Source of the DNA: Humulus lupulus
Lineage: Eukaryota; Streptophyta; Magnoliopsida; Rosales; Cannabaceae
DNA: 64,000 nt
NCBI RefSeq assembly: GCF_963169125.1
Contig: NC_084795.1
Span: 94,980,911 to 95,044,910, forward strand
Direction: 5' to 3'
The notes beneath the pieces were generated by a model, which saw only the letters and a program-made list of their open reading frames with translations, did not search any database and was not told the DNA's origin. Shown piece after piece: positions 11,351-23,387 of the stretch. Position 1 is the first letter of the stretch. Each line of letters starts with the position of its first letter. The position numbers and the translations under genes were made by a program.

Positions 11351-11850
11351 CTTGCAACAGGTCTTTAGCCCTCAATGCTGACATCATTAGAATGCAGGGT
11401 CCATTCACAGTTCCCATGAATACAAATGGGTCCTCACCCTTAGGATAAAAAGTTACCATCTGCTTCTTACAATCCATGGTTGCCCCATACTTGGCTAGCC
11501 AATCCATAACTAGAATCAGATCAAAGTCATCCATAACCAGCTCAATAAAATTCACTGATAACTCTCTACTATCAACCTCTACCGGTAATGATTTGACCCA
11601 TCTCCTAGAGACTACCAGATCTCTAGTAGGCCATAAGGTCCCAAACTGCACACGTAATAATCACATGGTATACACAATCTATCAATTATTCCAGTAGATA
11701 CAAAAGAATGTGTAGCAACAAAATAAATCAGCATAGTGTAAGAAGTACCAACACTAGAAAGCTAACCTGTCACTAATGAGGGACTAGCCTCAGCCTCTAG
11801 CTGCATCAGTGTGAACACTCGAGCTGGAGTCAAGATGTCTGCCTTCTTTG
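11351..11850 (-). pseudogene. pro: Protease region of Tekay A
   Basis: The C-terminal half is clear at 11360-11651: FIELVMDDFDLILVMDWLAK, YGATMDCKKQMVTF and GEDPFVF. The active site, near 11705-11740, reads LIYFVATHSFVS where siblings have LIDSGATHSFVS. The catalytic DSG has become YFV, so the protease cannot work. Stops lie between the active site and the C-terminal half. Confidence 0.78.
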
Positions 11851-11869
11851 GTTCTTCTTTCTTCGCTCT

Positions 11870-12860
11870 CGGGCAGTCCTTCCTGAGATGCCCTAAGAAA
11901 CATGCCTTCGCTTGGCACTCTCCCAGATGGTGTCTCTTGCATCTGGCATACTCTGGATAAGTCCTCCAGCTCTCATTGCCGCCCTGGCGACTACCCTGGA
12001 CACCCCGTAGCCTCCTGTCTGGGCCTGTAATTGTAGAAGTATTCGGGTCTTCCTCTTCTGGTCACTAGGGCCTCTGCCTCTACCAAATCCTATAAAGGGA
12101 GGTGCCACCCTCCTTGTATCTGGCCTGGTGATACTCTCGCTGAAAGGGCCTTCTCCACAATCGGAGCATAAGTCGTCACTCCAGTTATGGAGGTGATTCT
12201 GAAATCTCGGGCTATCATAGCATTCAGCCCTCGAAGGAATCTTTCCTTCCTCGTTACATCTGTGGGTACAAAGTCTAAATCAAACATGGCTAATCGGTCA
12301 AACTTCAAGGCATATTCCATTACTGACATATTTCCCTGAATCAAATTATTAAATTCATCTGCCTTTGCAGCTCTAACTGCATCGTTATAGTATTTCTCAT
12401 TAAACAGGTCTCTGAACTCTTCCCAGCTCAGGGTATTCAAATTCCTAGTCCGGGATACCACTTCCCACCAGATTTGGGCATCCTCCTGAAACATATATGT
12501 AGCACAAGACACTCCCTCATTACCTACTACCCTCATAAAGTCTAGGATATAGGTAATCATACTCATCCACTACTCTGCCTTGAGTGGATCTGAACTTCCC
12601 TCAAAAGTTGGAGGGTGTTGCTTCCTGAATCATTCATACAAAGGTTCCCTTCTGTTCTCATCCTCTAGCGGATGTACTACTACTAGTACTAAGGTAGGTG
12701 GTACAACTGGCGCGACATTCTCTGATGAAACCTGCTGCTGTCTCAACAAGCAGATCACATCCTCTTGTCTTTGTAATCTTGCTTGCATTTCAGTAAGCAT
12801 CTGTTGCTAGTTCTCAGGGGATGACAGAGGGTTTTGATGCTGATCATCATCTCTAGCCTA
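11870..12860 (-). pseudogene. gag: Gag of Tekay A
   Basis: N-terminal QARLQRQEDVICLLRQQQ (coiled coil) is followed by the gag core at 12090-12566 with DAQIWWEVVSR, SWEEFRDLFNEKYYNDAVR, EFNNLIQGNMSVMEYALKFD and RFLRGLNAMIARDF, typical of chromovirus gag. A basic linker and a CCHC knuckle (C..C then GHLRKDC) follow at about 11870-11920. Stops and a frameshift near 12100 break it. The adjacent protease lies downstream on the minus strand. Confidence 0.87.
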
Positions 12861-13395
12861 GATTTCAGCACCGACTACTCAATCTGATCACCTTGCAGGC
12901 ATAACTCTCCAAGTATGTTTGTAATCAATGACTCGACTCATCAGGCAATCATAATGGTACCAAGAACCACCCCACAGTCCAAAACCAAACAAATAAGCAT
13001 ACACATGCATCAATAATTCTAATAAGCATTTCGATAGCTTTCACATACAACAATCCTACTAATAAGCATGTCTTTTCATATTCATGCTCAATCATGGTGC
13101 TAACAGGCATGTTCTTAGCATTTACAAGAAATAATAGTGCTAATAAGCATTTCTTTAACATTCACAAGTAGTGATAATGCTAATAAGCATATCTTTAATA
13201 TTCACATAGCAGTTAGGGGCCAGACCCCATTAGTATAGCTCATGCTCCCTATACAAGCATGCATATAAGGCATATATACTTCAATTCAACAATTAAGCAA
13301 ATAATTACATTATTGTTTACCAAACCCTGAGTCGGCTTATCTTTAGTGGCGAGTGTACATGCCCAACCAATCGTTAGGAACTAATAAACCTTGGC

Positions 13396-13408
13396 AATGC
13401 TTTGATGA
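13396..13408 (-). other. Degenerate tRNA-Met primer site of Tekay A
   Basis: The minus strand reads TGTCATCAAAGCA shortly after the 5' LTR end, matching 10 of 13 bases of TGGTATCAGAGCA, the initiator-Met primer site used by Tekay elements. Confidence 0.6.
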
Positions 13409-13413
13409 CAAGT

Positions 13414-15675
13414 TGTAACACACTACTAATCCAGGACTGTTACACTGTGTGTTTAGAATAGTGCTCAACTCGTTAAGCGAGTCATAGACTAAGACGTGTA
13501 ATGAATATTAACTAATGGTTTAGGTATTAAATATTTTGGTCAAAGAAGTAATAATTTTCATTAAAATTTTAAGTCTGTACATGGGATGCCACAAAGAGTT
13601 TGAAAGTTAATTATAGATACAAAATAAATACAAAAGTGGCTGGCCTAGGCGGCAAAACAGGTTTCGGGCCTAGTTCCTCAAAAGCGATCTCAACCGTGGC
13701 GGTCAAGCAGGGTGCATATGTACACACCGCCCCTGAAGCTGTCTAACTAATGGCTGGTCCAGCTTCTCCTTGCCCTTATATGCGCCACGTAGAAATCTTG
13801 AGCAAAGGCTAAACAAGAAAACTTAAATAAACAGAAACAGATAATTAATAGATCATAAATAGCATGCTTAGAAGTAATAACCATACCCAAGTATGCATTC
13901 CATTCATTTAAGTGACCATAGAGTCACCCGAGAGCATATTGCACTCCGCTCTTTCAAGCGACTTTAGAACTGGACAAGTGCATATCGCACTTCCAAAGTG
14001 GCCCAACCATAACTGCCTATGTTTCGCATGCTAATGCCAACCATGACTTATAAGCCGAGCTTTTCAATCAGATACAAACAAATATGCAATTCAGACACAA
14101 CATAATCACTCATGTTTAAACAATTATTTTATAGCATGGTTATAACCATGTCATGTGCAGAAGAAGTAGTACGACCCTGAACACGATCCTTCCCTTAGCC
14201 ATGCGGTAAACCTAGTCACAACCTTAAACGATACTCTAGTTCAGATCCAATTCAAAAAATAGACTCCAGGACAAATCACATGCTCTCGAGACCTCCAATT
14301 CCACTGAACGGGGTGGTGGAATCGTCCCCTGAACCCCCGGGCCAATGCCCTAAAAACTAAAATATAAGTGTTCTGAAAATGGCCTGGCACCACGGTGATT
14401 CCCTCCTGGCATCGTGATTCTGCTCTTCTGGTGCTGCAGCAAGCTAAAAGGGACCAGAGGCCCAAACCTGGTTCCGCGCCGCGACGCTATTCATCTGGCG
14501 CCGCAGCACGAACCTAGATTCTAGGTTCCTTCTCCGCAACAAACCAAGCTCAAAACCCCGAAAGCTCAACCCAGACTTCATCCATTTCTAAAACTAAGCC
14601 CCAAAATCACTACAACACACCTCAAGCAACATAAAAACACCAAAGACTTAAACAAACTCTTACTTGAACTCGAATTGTAATTTAAGGGTTCTAAACCCAC
14701 TCTTGGTCAATCCAAAAATTACACCACCAACACAAGGATTCTAGTTGCAACAAGACTTCCTAGACAATTGCTATCAAGTTCTAGCATCAAAACTCCCTGA
14801 TAAACAACTTAGAACTCAAAAATCACAAAAAAACAAACCACAACCCAACCTTCCTCAAAAACATGAAGAACACTAAAGAATACTTAGATAAACCATACCT
14901 CAGATGAAGAATTTTGTGATCTTAGCCTTTTGGATGCCCACTTAGCAGCTCTTAACATTAACAAATCCCACCTTCTCTCAAGAAATTCCACTACCTTCAG
15001 AAGACCTTCAATAATTTCCTTAAGTGTGTCCTTTATAGTGACCAAAAGTGAGAGTGAGAGGGGATGAACGTGAATTTGCTAGAGTGTTCAGCCCAAAGCC
15101 CCATCTTGACTTAGTCCCAAAGCCAAAAAGACATTTTTCCCCTAAACAAACTCAATCCTAAAACCAAACACAAGGGCACTTTAGCCTTTTGCCAAAATTC
15201 TAGCTAACCTCAAATTTCACCACGTATTCCCAATTAAATCCACTAATACTCACCAAATAAATTCCATTTACTAATAAACCCTGATAATTTACCAAAATAC
15301 CCCTAAGCTTTACCCGAGTCGGGTATTTATCCCCGTTGTGATTTTTCTGCTAAATTTCTCACTAGGATCATCTCATTTCGAATATCACAAAAATATCCAC
15401 ATAATAATGTGGTGTTAATCACATAGCTCATAAAATTATAGATATACCCTCAGCATGTCAAATTACGAAAATACCCTTTCTAATAGAAATGGGCCCACAA
15501 ACATCTTTAATACACATAAACATGCATCAATAGTCATATCACAATATAACTTATATAATTCACATAATCATACTTATAATCACAAAAGATCATAATTACA
15601 CATAAGAATCCAATTATGCCCTCCCTGCACACTAATAAATGCATTAAACCTTACTAGCAATTTTGGGACGTTACA
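13414..15675 (-). repeat. 5' LTR of Tekay A, complete
   Basis: 2262 bp, with ends TGTAAC (minus start at 15675) and GTTACA (minus end at 13414). Matches 6823-8756 except that it has the extra outer ~310 bp. It carries a block of GC-rich short palindromes near 14390-14515. No gene inside; 14241-14465 is a chance frame. Confidence 0.87.
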
Positions 15676-16066
15676 CGCTTAGTCAAGATATGGTCATAAT
15701 TAACTAATGCTTAGGAAGTCAAAAAAATTTGGCAAGTTTTAGTACTTCAAAGCTGAGGTTGAGAAGCAGTAATCTAAGACTCTTAAAACACTTCGCTTAG
15801 ATCGAGGTGGTGAGTATTTGGATTTGGAATTCCAAGATTTCATGTTGGAGCATGGTATTCTATCCCAAATCATAGCAAGTTGAATGCCAAAACAAAATGG
15901 TGTTCCAGAGAGAAGAAATAAGACCTTGTTGGACATGGTCAGGTCTATGTTAAGCTACTCATCTCTTCCCTTCTCTCATTTTGGGGATATGCACTTCAAA
16001 CAATGACTTGCATTTTGAATGTAGTCCCGTCTCAGACCATTATCAAGACGCCCCTAGAGTTATGGA
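15676..16066 (+). pseudogene. Ty1/copia integrase fragment
   Basis: The plus strand encodes FKAEVEKQ, TLKTLRLDRGGEYLDLEFQD, FMLEHGILSQ, PKQNGVPERRNKTLLDMVRS and ILNVVPSQTIIKTPLELW. This is the copia integrase core including the DRGGEY and QNG..ERRN catalytic regions. In-frame stops are present. It begins at the edge of Tekay A and is cut off after PLELW, where a copia LTR starts at 16067 without the RT, RNase H or 3' untranslated sequence expected in between. Confidence 0.85.
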
Positions 16067-16563
16067 TGTTAGGATTAATGCCCTAAAAGCTTGTAAAGAC
16101 ATTTTATTGATTAAAATAAATGTACAGTTTTATTATATTTGAATGTTATAATTATTGTTTGAATTAATTATATAAAAATATCAAGAAAATTCCTTATTCA
16201 TTCATGAGAATATGATCTTGTATTAGTAAGAGAGAATTAAGGTCATATATAATGAATAAAATAGTCAGTAACATATTAAAGTAAGGAATCATTAGTGAAT
16301 GGTTACTAGTACAGTTTACCAAGCATACAGGATGCAGATGATATAGATTTGGATTGCAGATGTGGATAGACTTCTTAGTAATGGTGTTGTATATAATAGA
16401 GATTATATATGACAGGAGTGATGATACTTAATTATCTTTATAAACTTACCGTTTGACATAAGGACTTAATTCTTATCATAATAGATGATAATTTATAGAC
16501 CAGTCTAAATTCTGAGTATTAATGAACTCTTGTGTATGTTTATTGGATCTTTTGATTCACTAG
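16067..16563 (+). repeat. Copia-type LTR, second copy, truncated
   Basis: Starts TGTTAGGATTAATGCCCTAA and follows the copy at 5580 base by base, with scattered differences, to GGATCTTTTGATTCA. It is then replaced by the Athila-type LTR at 16564. Confidence 0.75.
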
Positions 16564-18370
16564 TGATAACTCTAGAAATTAGAGTTATTTTACCATATTT
16601 TATATGCTAATTGTTGCTTAGTTCTTGAGTTTTTAATTAACTTATTAAGTTTTTATGTAATTTTTAATTTATTAGTCTTATTGTAGTTTTCTAGATTTTT
16701 ATATGTTTTTATAGACATTTTATTATAATATGTTGTAGTTTAATTATTTGAAATTTGTGTTGTTAGATTATAAGTAAAAAAAATTGTGATTTTATTGAAC
16801 TTAATTGCCAAAGAAAATTAAATTTCAATTAGTATTTTCATGGAATTAATATGAGTTCTTTTATAATTGAAAATATTTGATTCTAATTTAATATTTACTT
16901 ATTGTGTAGGATGTACTTTGTAATTTTTTTCTTGAAAAAGAAGAGAAATGGAAATAAAAGTGGCATTTGTGAAGAGGAAATAACAAATTTTGGCACAAGG
17001 CCACTTTCTTTCAGCAAGGCCCAAGTCAGCCACCAACCCAGGCCCAAGTCAGCTCCATTCAGCCCAGCCTGCTGAAGACTTCCCAGCCAGCTCAAGCTTC
17101 TCCCAACGCCTGCACCAACCTGCCGAGACACCAACAAGTCACCAGCTGCCGCCACCTGTCCAAGCAGCCATCAGCCTCCACACCCAGCCTTGCCCAGCCG
17201 GCTGCCTTCACCAAAACCCCCTTGAGCCCATCAAAGTGCTCATTTGTCCCCTATGACAAAAATGCCAACTTTTTACCATTTTTTCTACACATTTTCACCA
17301 CAACATCATCATTACACCCTATAATTTACCTCTACATACCATATTTATTTTATTTAATTAATCTAATAAATTTAATTCATTTAAATTGATTATTTTAATA
17401 ATCTCACTTTGGCTATAAATATGGAGTTTCAAGACCATTTTAGGGTGCTTAATTTTTGGTTACCATCTTTTTCTCCCATTTTCTCTCTACCATTATCTCT
17501 TCCATTTGGGTTTTTCAAGAGCATTTTGCAAGTATGTATGTCATTTATTTTGTAATTTCTACTCTAGTTATGTGCTTCTAATCTTTTTCATAAGATTATT
17601 AAGATCATGATGAAGCAACTTGTAACTAGGTAATATTTATGTTGTATGTTGATTTCCCTTGTAATACAACAAAGTTTATGGATTTTTCTTCTACATATAT
17701 TTCTTTCATCTTAAATATCTTGTATTTTAGATTGTTAGAACATATTTACACTTTGTTCTTCATTAGTGCATAAACATAATATTCTTTGTGTAAGATGTGT
17801 CATTAAATTGTACACATCCCTGCTTAGAACAAAAATATTATGTTTTGCCTTATAAGTAATGTTCATTGATTTATTTGTTATTTCATTAGATTGATTTACA
17901 CTAAATGCTTTGAAATTATAATTTTGAAAAGTGAAGAAAAATCCTATCTTTTTATAAGAAATTTGTGCTTAAATTTATAAATATTTTTGGAAAATGATAG
18001 TTTAAATTATTTTAACTATCACTAAAACTTGGGAATCAATATACTAATAAATATTATTAAACTTACATTTTGTGGATTCTAGTATCTTAATAATCTTTTC
18101 TTTTAACACTTATTTTCAACTCATTATTGCTTTATTTTTATTCTCTTAAATAACTTTATTTTTCAATCTTTTATTTTATGTTCATAATATTAAAACTCAT
18201 CAATCTTTGGAACTAGGTTAGAATTTATTACTTTTGAGTTAAAATAGTTTTCTTTTTGATTTTAGACAACTCCTTTGGGTTCGATCTCGTGCTTACACGA
18301 AAACTATTCTATAAATACATTTCGTGCGCTTGTGAGTATAAATATTTAAAACATACCCGTTTTGGGTCCA
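16564..18370 (+). repeat. Athila-type 5' LTR
   Basis: From TGATAACTCTAGAAATTAG to GGGTCCA, about 1.8 kb, the length expected of Athila LTRs. It is followed at ten bases by an Athila-style primer site. The TATA box is at 17414-17420. A Pro/Gln-rich open frame (16990-17256) and its antisense shadow lie in U3; I do not regard them as genes. No second Athila LTR or Athila coding sequence is visible. Confidence 0.8.
17414..17420 (+). promoter_or_regulatory. TATA box of the Athila-type LTR
   Basis: GGCTATAAATATGGAG, in the plus orientation, about 850 bp into the LTR. Consistent with the LTR promoter. Confidence 0.6.
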
Positions 18371-18379
18371 TCAAGTTTT

Positions 18380-18397
18380 TGGCGCCGTTGCTGGGGA
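18380..18397 (+). other. Athila-type primer-binding site
   Basis: TGGCGCCGTTGCTGGGGA, one base away from the TGGCGCCGTTGCCGGGGA site of Athila elements, usually assigned to tRNA-Asp. It is followed by an A-rich leader up to about 18560 that ends against a Tekay LTR. Confidence 0.85.
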
Positions 18398-18560
18398 GTT
18401 GCAAGAGAAAAGAAACGAAAATTATCTCAAGGTTAGTAAATTCTTCTACTAGTTATTTTAATTTTTGCACTTAAAAAAAAAAACTAAAAAAATATATATA
18501 TCTATAAAAAAACTAAAAAAAAAAAAAAGATAAAAAGAAATTTGGGACGGTTCAACCACC

Positions 18561-20018
18561 CATAAAAAAAAAATATATACTTATATTTCACAACCTAACA
18601 ACAATAAGAATTTCTAGCATAACCCTAGCCACATGCATGCAGCATCACACAATATTAACCTTAAGCATAAAATTAACTCCAAAAATCACTAAAATAACCT
18701 ATACAACCAGATCTACCAACACAAATCACAAAACTCAAGAACAACCATAAATTTCTACCTTTGATTGTTCTAGCTTGGAGATGTGTTTTTCTTAGCTTCC
18801 TCAAACTCCCCCTTGTGCTCTACACTCTCAAACTGAGCCCCAAAGTCAAGCATGTAGATTTTTAAGAGAGAGTTAGGGTAGAAAGACTTAGATGAGGGAT
18901 ACATGGAAACTACCAAGATCTCTTACCTTGCTTTCACTTGATCACCAAATTGCTAAATCCTTGAGATTCTATCCGTACATGCTTCTGTTGAACCCTAGAA
19001 CACATGATCAATGCCATGAAAGGATATAAAATATCACATGCATGCATCATTAACCCTTAGGGTTTCAGGTTTGAAGAGGAGAAGAGGAGAAGAGGAGAAA
19101 AAAGAAGTAGGTTTCGAAACTTACTTTACATAAGTGTTCTCTTGAGCTTCTCCCTCCTTCAATGGCGAAATAAGTGCTCTTTGCTGATGGAGAGAAAAAT
19201 TGTAGCAATGGAGGATAGAGAGGGAGAGTATTTAAGTTTTGGAGAGAGAGGGAGAGCTAGAGAGAGAGAGTGTTTCTTGAGAAAAAATAAATTTTGTGAG
19301 GGAAATGATTAGGTTTTGGCTTATGGAAGACGGTAAGAGGCTTTTTCCCATTCTTTAGCTTATGGGGTAAATTACCTAGCTTATGAGAGCCCTAGGGTCT
19401 ACCCCTAGCCTTGCTGCCCACTTTTCTTCCTCTCTTCCCTTGCAAATTACTTTTATGCCCTTGCTTATTTTACCTCACTTATATGGAATCCAAAGGCTCT
19501 TTGAGAATTTTGTGCTCTAAATTTCCCTTAACTTTTAACCTATGGTTTTTATAATCTTCAAGCTTAATTGATTAAATTAAATGTGACCAAAAATAAAAAT
19601 TTTCACATATCACATAATTTTGCTAATTTTATCAAATTGACCAAAATCCCCTTAGAGGCCCGAGCAAGATATTCTCATTCTTAAGCCCAGTTGATTGGAA
19701 TTAAAAACTCAATAATTTTTTTTAAACTTATTGGTTTGACTATAAAGTCCCAGTTGCGAGAAAAAATTAATATTTTATGCCATAGTATTTCCTATTTTAT
19801 TTAATTCAAGATTTTTCTCCCATTAGGGTTTATTCCTTGGTCACCAGACCAATCTTTCTTTGCATAAAGCTAGATCCTTTATCACATCACTACAATGGCT
19901 ATGAAATTCACTAATCATCACCAATTTATATAATATCGTTTATCAAAATAATATTCCACATAATTCTTCACTGGCTCCAACTGGCTACTAACGGGTGTTC
20001 AAAACATGGGATGTTACA
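18561..20018 (-). repeat. 3' LTR of Tekay C, truncated
   Basis: The inner end is GGGATGTTACA at 20018, followed on the minus-strand upstream side by a Tekay integrase tail, as expected for a 3' LTR. The outer end is not found; the sequence merges into the Athila leader near 18560, so some hundreds of bases are missing. It contains a GA-rich tract at 19206-19275. No gene. Confidence 0.65.
19206..19275. repeat. GA-rich low-complexity tract
   Basis: Clusters of GAGAGA/GGGAGA inside the Tekay C LTR. Confidence 0.7.
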
Positions 20019-20866
20019 TTACCTACAATTTATAAAAGTTTCGTTCCTGAAACTCAAAACAGATGGGGATATCGCTCCTACATCATGACTTCTGTCTCAA
20101 AGGTCGCCTCTTTAATGACATGGTTACACCACTACACCTTTACTAAAGGTGTTGTTTTGTTTTTTAACACCTTGTCTTTCTGATCCAGAACTGTAACCGA
20201 TTTTTCCTCATAACTCAGCTGAGGATCTAAGCTAAGTTCATCATAAATTATCACATGTGGTGTCGTTCACGTACTTCCTTAAGGTTGACACATGGAATAC
20301 ATCATGAACTCTAGAGAATGCGGGCGAAAGAGCTAGTCGATAAGCCGCCTTTCCAATGCGTTCCAGAACCTCGAACGGTCCTATGTACCTAGGGCTCAAC
20401 CTGTCTTTTTTCCTGAACCTCATAGCTTCTCTAAGTGGAGCTATGTTTACAGTACCTTGTCCCCAACTTCAAATTCTAAAGGTCTCCGTCAATGATCGAA
20501 ATACTTGCATTGGAAATCTATAGAAGTCTATAGCCTCTGATGAATCGACCTAATGTCCTCCATAGCTTGGTCCACCTTTTCTGATCGCAAGAATTTCCTC
20601 TTACCAGTCTCATGCCAGTGGATTGGGGATTAACACTTCCTTCAATATAGTGCCCCATATGGGGGCGATTTCAATTGAAAATCTAGCAAGCAAGCTCTCA
20701 ACATATCTTCCAAGGTTTGAATTATTTGTTCGCTCTAGCCATCTGTCTGTGGGTGGAAAGCAGTACTAAACTTGAGTTTAGTTCCCATTCCCATTTGCAT
20801 TCTCTTCCAGAATGTTGATGTAAATTGCCAATCACGATTGGACACTATAGATATGGGAACTCCATG
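20019..20866 (-). pseudogene. pol: Integrase core end, GPY module and chromodomain-like tail of Tekay C
   Basis: In the minus direction: [20 protein letters not shown] (core, second acidic residue changed context), [48 protein letters not shown] and VHDVFHVSTLRKYV. A chromodomain-like tail (LDPQLSYEEKS, LDQKDKVLKNK, IKEATFETE) follows in two further frames. Only 20241-20423 is open for long. At 20867-20880 it is cut by a copia gag fragment. The missing upstream integrase part resumes, with a gap, at 33336. Confidence 0.82.
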
Positions 20867-20879
20867 TAATCACCAAAGT

Positions 20880-22111
20880 GAATTGATTCATACTACCAAA
20901 GTGTTTAACATAATTCTTTTTGAACAAGTTTAATAGAGAAAAACACTTAGGTCTTATGTGTCCTTTCATCCCACAAAAATGACAAACTGGTACAAAATGT
21001 TCAATGTTTCTTTTTGGAGAAATTTTCTTTAGTTGTAGATCTGTGGCAACAGATGACAAGTTTGTGCTCTCAGCAGAGTGACTTGTTCCTGCAAAACGGT
21101 TAGTTGGCACAACAGACGGATAATTCATAGATTTTACAAAAACCGTTTTTCTTGAGGACTCAGATCCATTAGATCCTAATCCACTGTAATCACCAACCTT
21201 TTTTCCTACAGAGAGAATATCATCCAATATTCCAGATCTAGGATTAAGCATTTTGACACCTTTTTGCAAAAACTCAATTTCTTTATTTAAAGAATTAATT
21301 TCATCATTTTTGGAAGCAATAATCATCTCAAGTTTTTCAATTTTTTTCAACAAAATTTTTATTATTGCTAGCCATTAGATGATTCTCAGAACACACTTTC
21401 AGCCATTGATCATACATTATTTTATAAGACTCTTTCAATGATTCCTCATTTAAGTCAGAATCATCAGAATCACTGTCAGAATTCTCATTATTCTGAACAG
21501 AATTATTAAGGCATAACACATCCTTGTAATCGACTGAAGAGAAAACCATACCTTTGTGAACAGAGGTTAAGGCAACACTATTTTCCTCCTCATCACTCTG
21601 TTCAGAGTCTTGATCACTCCATGTGGCAGTCATGACTTTCTTTTTCTTTAAGGTATTTGCACACTCAGATTGAATGTGTCCAAATCCTTCATATTCCCTA
21701 CATTGAATACCCTTTTTATTAGTCTCAAAGGGTTTAGAAAAATTACCTTTTGGGGTTTTGGATATGGCTTTTTTGTTTCCCAATTTCTTTATGTACTTTT
21801 GGAAATTTTTTGTCAACAGAGCCATCTCATCATCCTCATCATCCGAACTTTCCTTCTTTTCTTTAGAAGATTTCAAGGCAATAGATTTTTCCTTGATTTC
21901 CTCTGTCTTACCTTTTTTCTCTAATTTGTTGGTTTAGTTCAAAAGTTCGAAGTGAACCCATCAGTTCCTCTACTTTTATTTTGTCCAGATCTTTTGCTCC
22001 TTCAATTGTAGTTAGCTTTGTCTGAAACCTGTCAGGGAGAACTCTAACAATTTTTCGAACCAAAACATTCTCTTCAAGTTTTTCACCAAGAGCAAAATAT
22101 TCATTAGAAAT
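20880..22111 (-). pseudogene. gag: Ty1/copia gag, C-terminal two thirds
   Basis: The minus strand encodes SNEYFALGEKL and VRKIVRVLPDRFQTKLTTIE (UBN2-type gag), a CCHC knuckle (CREYEGFGHIQSEC), an acidic stretch (DQDSEQSDEEE), a coiled coil (KIEKLEMIIASKNDEINSL) and a second knuckle (CHFCGMKGHIRPKC). Two knuckles suggest the large-gag copia clade. Frames change near 21350 and 21890. The N-terminus lies at 31670-32119, across Retand1. Protease, integrase, RT and the 3' LTR of this element are absent. Confidence 0.87.
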
Positions 22112-22229
22112 TGTGGATGCTCGATATCCCATGCTTGTAAAAGGCCCAAAGAACGTACTTAGGCCCCCATACACCTACACTTTCGGTAGGTCCTCGGGTC
22201 ATCGCCCTCTCGTGAGGCCACCATGCGTG

Positions 22230-22530
22230 CCCAAGGGGCGTGCCACGTGAGGCCCCCATGTGTGCCCAAGGGGCGCGCCACGTGAGGCCACCATGCGCGC
22301 CCTTGCGCAAGACGCCTACTTACAATGCGAGACGAAGGCTGGTGGCACGAGGCCATGCCTTGAGAGGCGCTGGTACAAGACGCCTGCAGGTGGCGCGAGA
22401 CGAAGGCTGGTGGCACAAGGCGCTGGCACGAGACGCCTGCATGTGGCGCGAGACGGAAGCTGATGGCGATAGGGTGTGCCTCGTGAGGCGCTGGCACGAG
22501 ACACCTACTTGTGCCTCGCGAGGCCTCGGT
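22230..22530. repeat. GC-rich minisatellite in Retand1 5' LTR
   Basis: Degenerate units built from GAGGCGCTGGTACAAGACGC, GCCTGCAGGTGGCGCGAGAC and GAAGGCTGGTGGCACGAGGC, with the self-complementary CCTCGCGAGG at unit borders. The right LTR has a longer version. Confidence 0.75.
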
Positions 22531-23070
22531 GCGCAGTGGGCCATAGTCACCGAACGGAGCATCCCATAGCCTCATGGCCTCGCGTGGGGGGCCTCTCCTA
22601 GCCCCGATGGCCTCGCGTGGGAGCACCTCATGACATCTCCACGAGGGGCGGCCTCGTATAGCCCCGCCATGGTTAAGCCGCGAGGGGCCTCGCGTGGTAA
22701 CATCTCGCGGCCTCCATCTCGAGATGACATCTCCCATGGAGACCTATGTAAACCCCATCGTCCAGGAGTGAAAGCCCAAGTATGATTCCGAAGGGTCATG
22801 ATGGTACAACCTCGTATGGGGTACGGCTTGTAAGGCCCCGTACGTCCGACCGTGGCACTCATGCTAGTCAGGTAGTGGGAGCACTAAGAAAAAGGACATG
22901 GCCTGCATACTCCTCTGACAGTGGTACGGACAAGTAGTGGAGACATCCTCCTGGAACCTGTCCATGTACTGGTTGCAACACCACTACCTCTGAAACCACT
23001 CTCCTGACAGTGTACTTATGTACTACCTGGTCTCCTGGACCACAGTGTATCTAAGGCCATTAGAGCCCAC

Positions 23071-23077
23071 TATATAA
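23071..23077 (+). promoter_or_regulatory. TATA box of Retand1 5' LTR
   Basis: CCACTATATAATGAAC, about 200 bp before the LTR end. The same motif occurs at 31462-31468 in the right LTR. Confidence 0.65.
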
Positions 23078-23284
23078 TGAACCCCTATTCCCCATGGAAA
23101 GAGGCTGTTGGAAAATTTACTATAGCAATTGCACCATAGTGAATGAAAAACTAATTTCACCATTGTTCATCTGCAATTGTTCTTAGAGTTGATACTTGAA
23201 TTTCTAAGGCTTTGATATTGATAATCTTTATCTTGCAATCCTTTCCAACTTAACTTAGTTGACGAGTTCTCACCGTCAACACTT

Positions 23285-23302
23285 TGGCACCGTCTGTGGG
23301 AA
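23285..23302 (+). other. Primer-binding site of Retand1
   Basis: TGGCACCGTCTGTGGGAA, six bases after the LTR end. It belongs to the Tat class of primer sites. Confidence 0.75.
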
Positions 23303-23387
23303 CTTAAGTTCCAAGCTACTGTTCTACTATTACGACCAGCAAGGAGAAATGCCAAGACGTTCAAAGTGACTCAGGGAGCCACGAGAG

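Larger units (their letters stand above)
6823..15675 (-). mobile_element. Ty3/gypsy Tekay-like chromovirus A
   Basis: Minus-strand element with two recognisable LTRs (6823-8756 and 13414-15675) around gag, protease, RT, RNase H, integrase and a C-terminal chromodomain-like segment, which is the Tekay/Del order. The left LTR lacks its first ~310 bp. RT lacks its N-terminal fingers, and every domain has stops or frameshifts. The left flank is a copia LTR and the right flank a copia integrase, so the flanks are not one simple target site and no target duplication is visible. Confidence 0.88.
22112..23278 (+). repeat. 5' LTR of Retand1
   Basis: 1167 bp, TGTGGATGCTCG to CACCGTCA. The centre (about 22230-22530) is a GC-rich minisatellite. 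The TATA box (TATATAA) is at 23071-23077. Open frames on both strands in the minisatellite are artefacts of its composition. Confidence 0.9.

Noticed and set aside
5580..16563. The two copia LTR copies as the LTR pair of one element with Tekay A nested in it
   Set aside because: Tempting, but Tekay A has a truncated left LTR, the left flank is LTR sequence while the right flank is integrase, and no duplication matches. The arrangement needs at least one further deletion, so I do not call it a simple nested insertion.
16990..17256. 88-codon Pro/Gln/Ser-rich frame in the Athila-type LTR, with an antisense partner at 16895-17155
   Set aside because: Lies in U3 upstream of the TATA box. The composition (CCAGCC-type repeats) explains both open frames, and there is no domain or splice context.
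22159..22862. Several long frames on both strands (up to 192 codons)
   Set aside because: They follow the CpG-rich minisatellite of the LTR, which is open in almost every frame. The same chance frames reappear in the right LTR (30332-31253).
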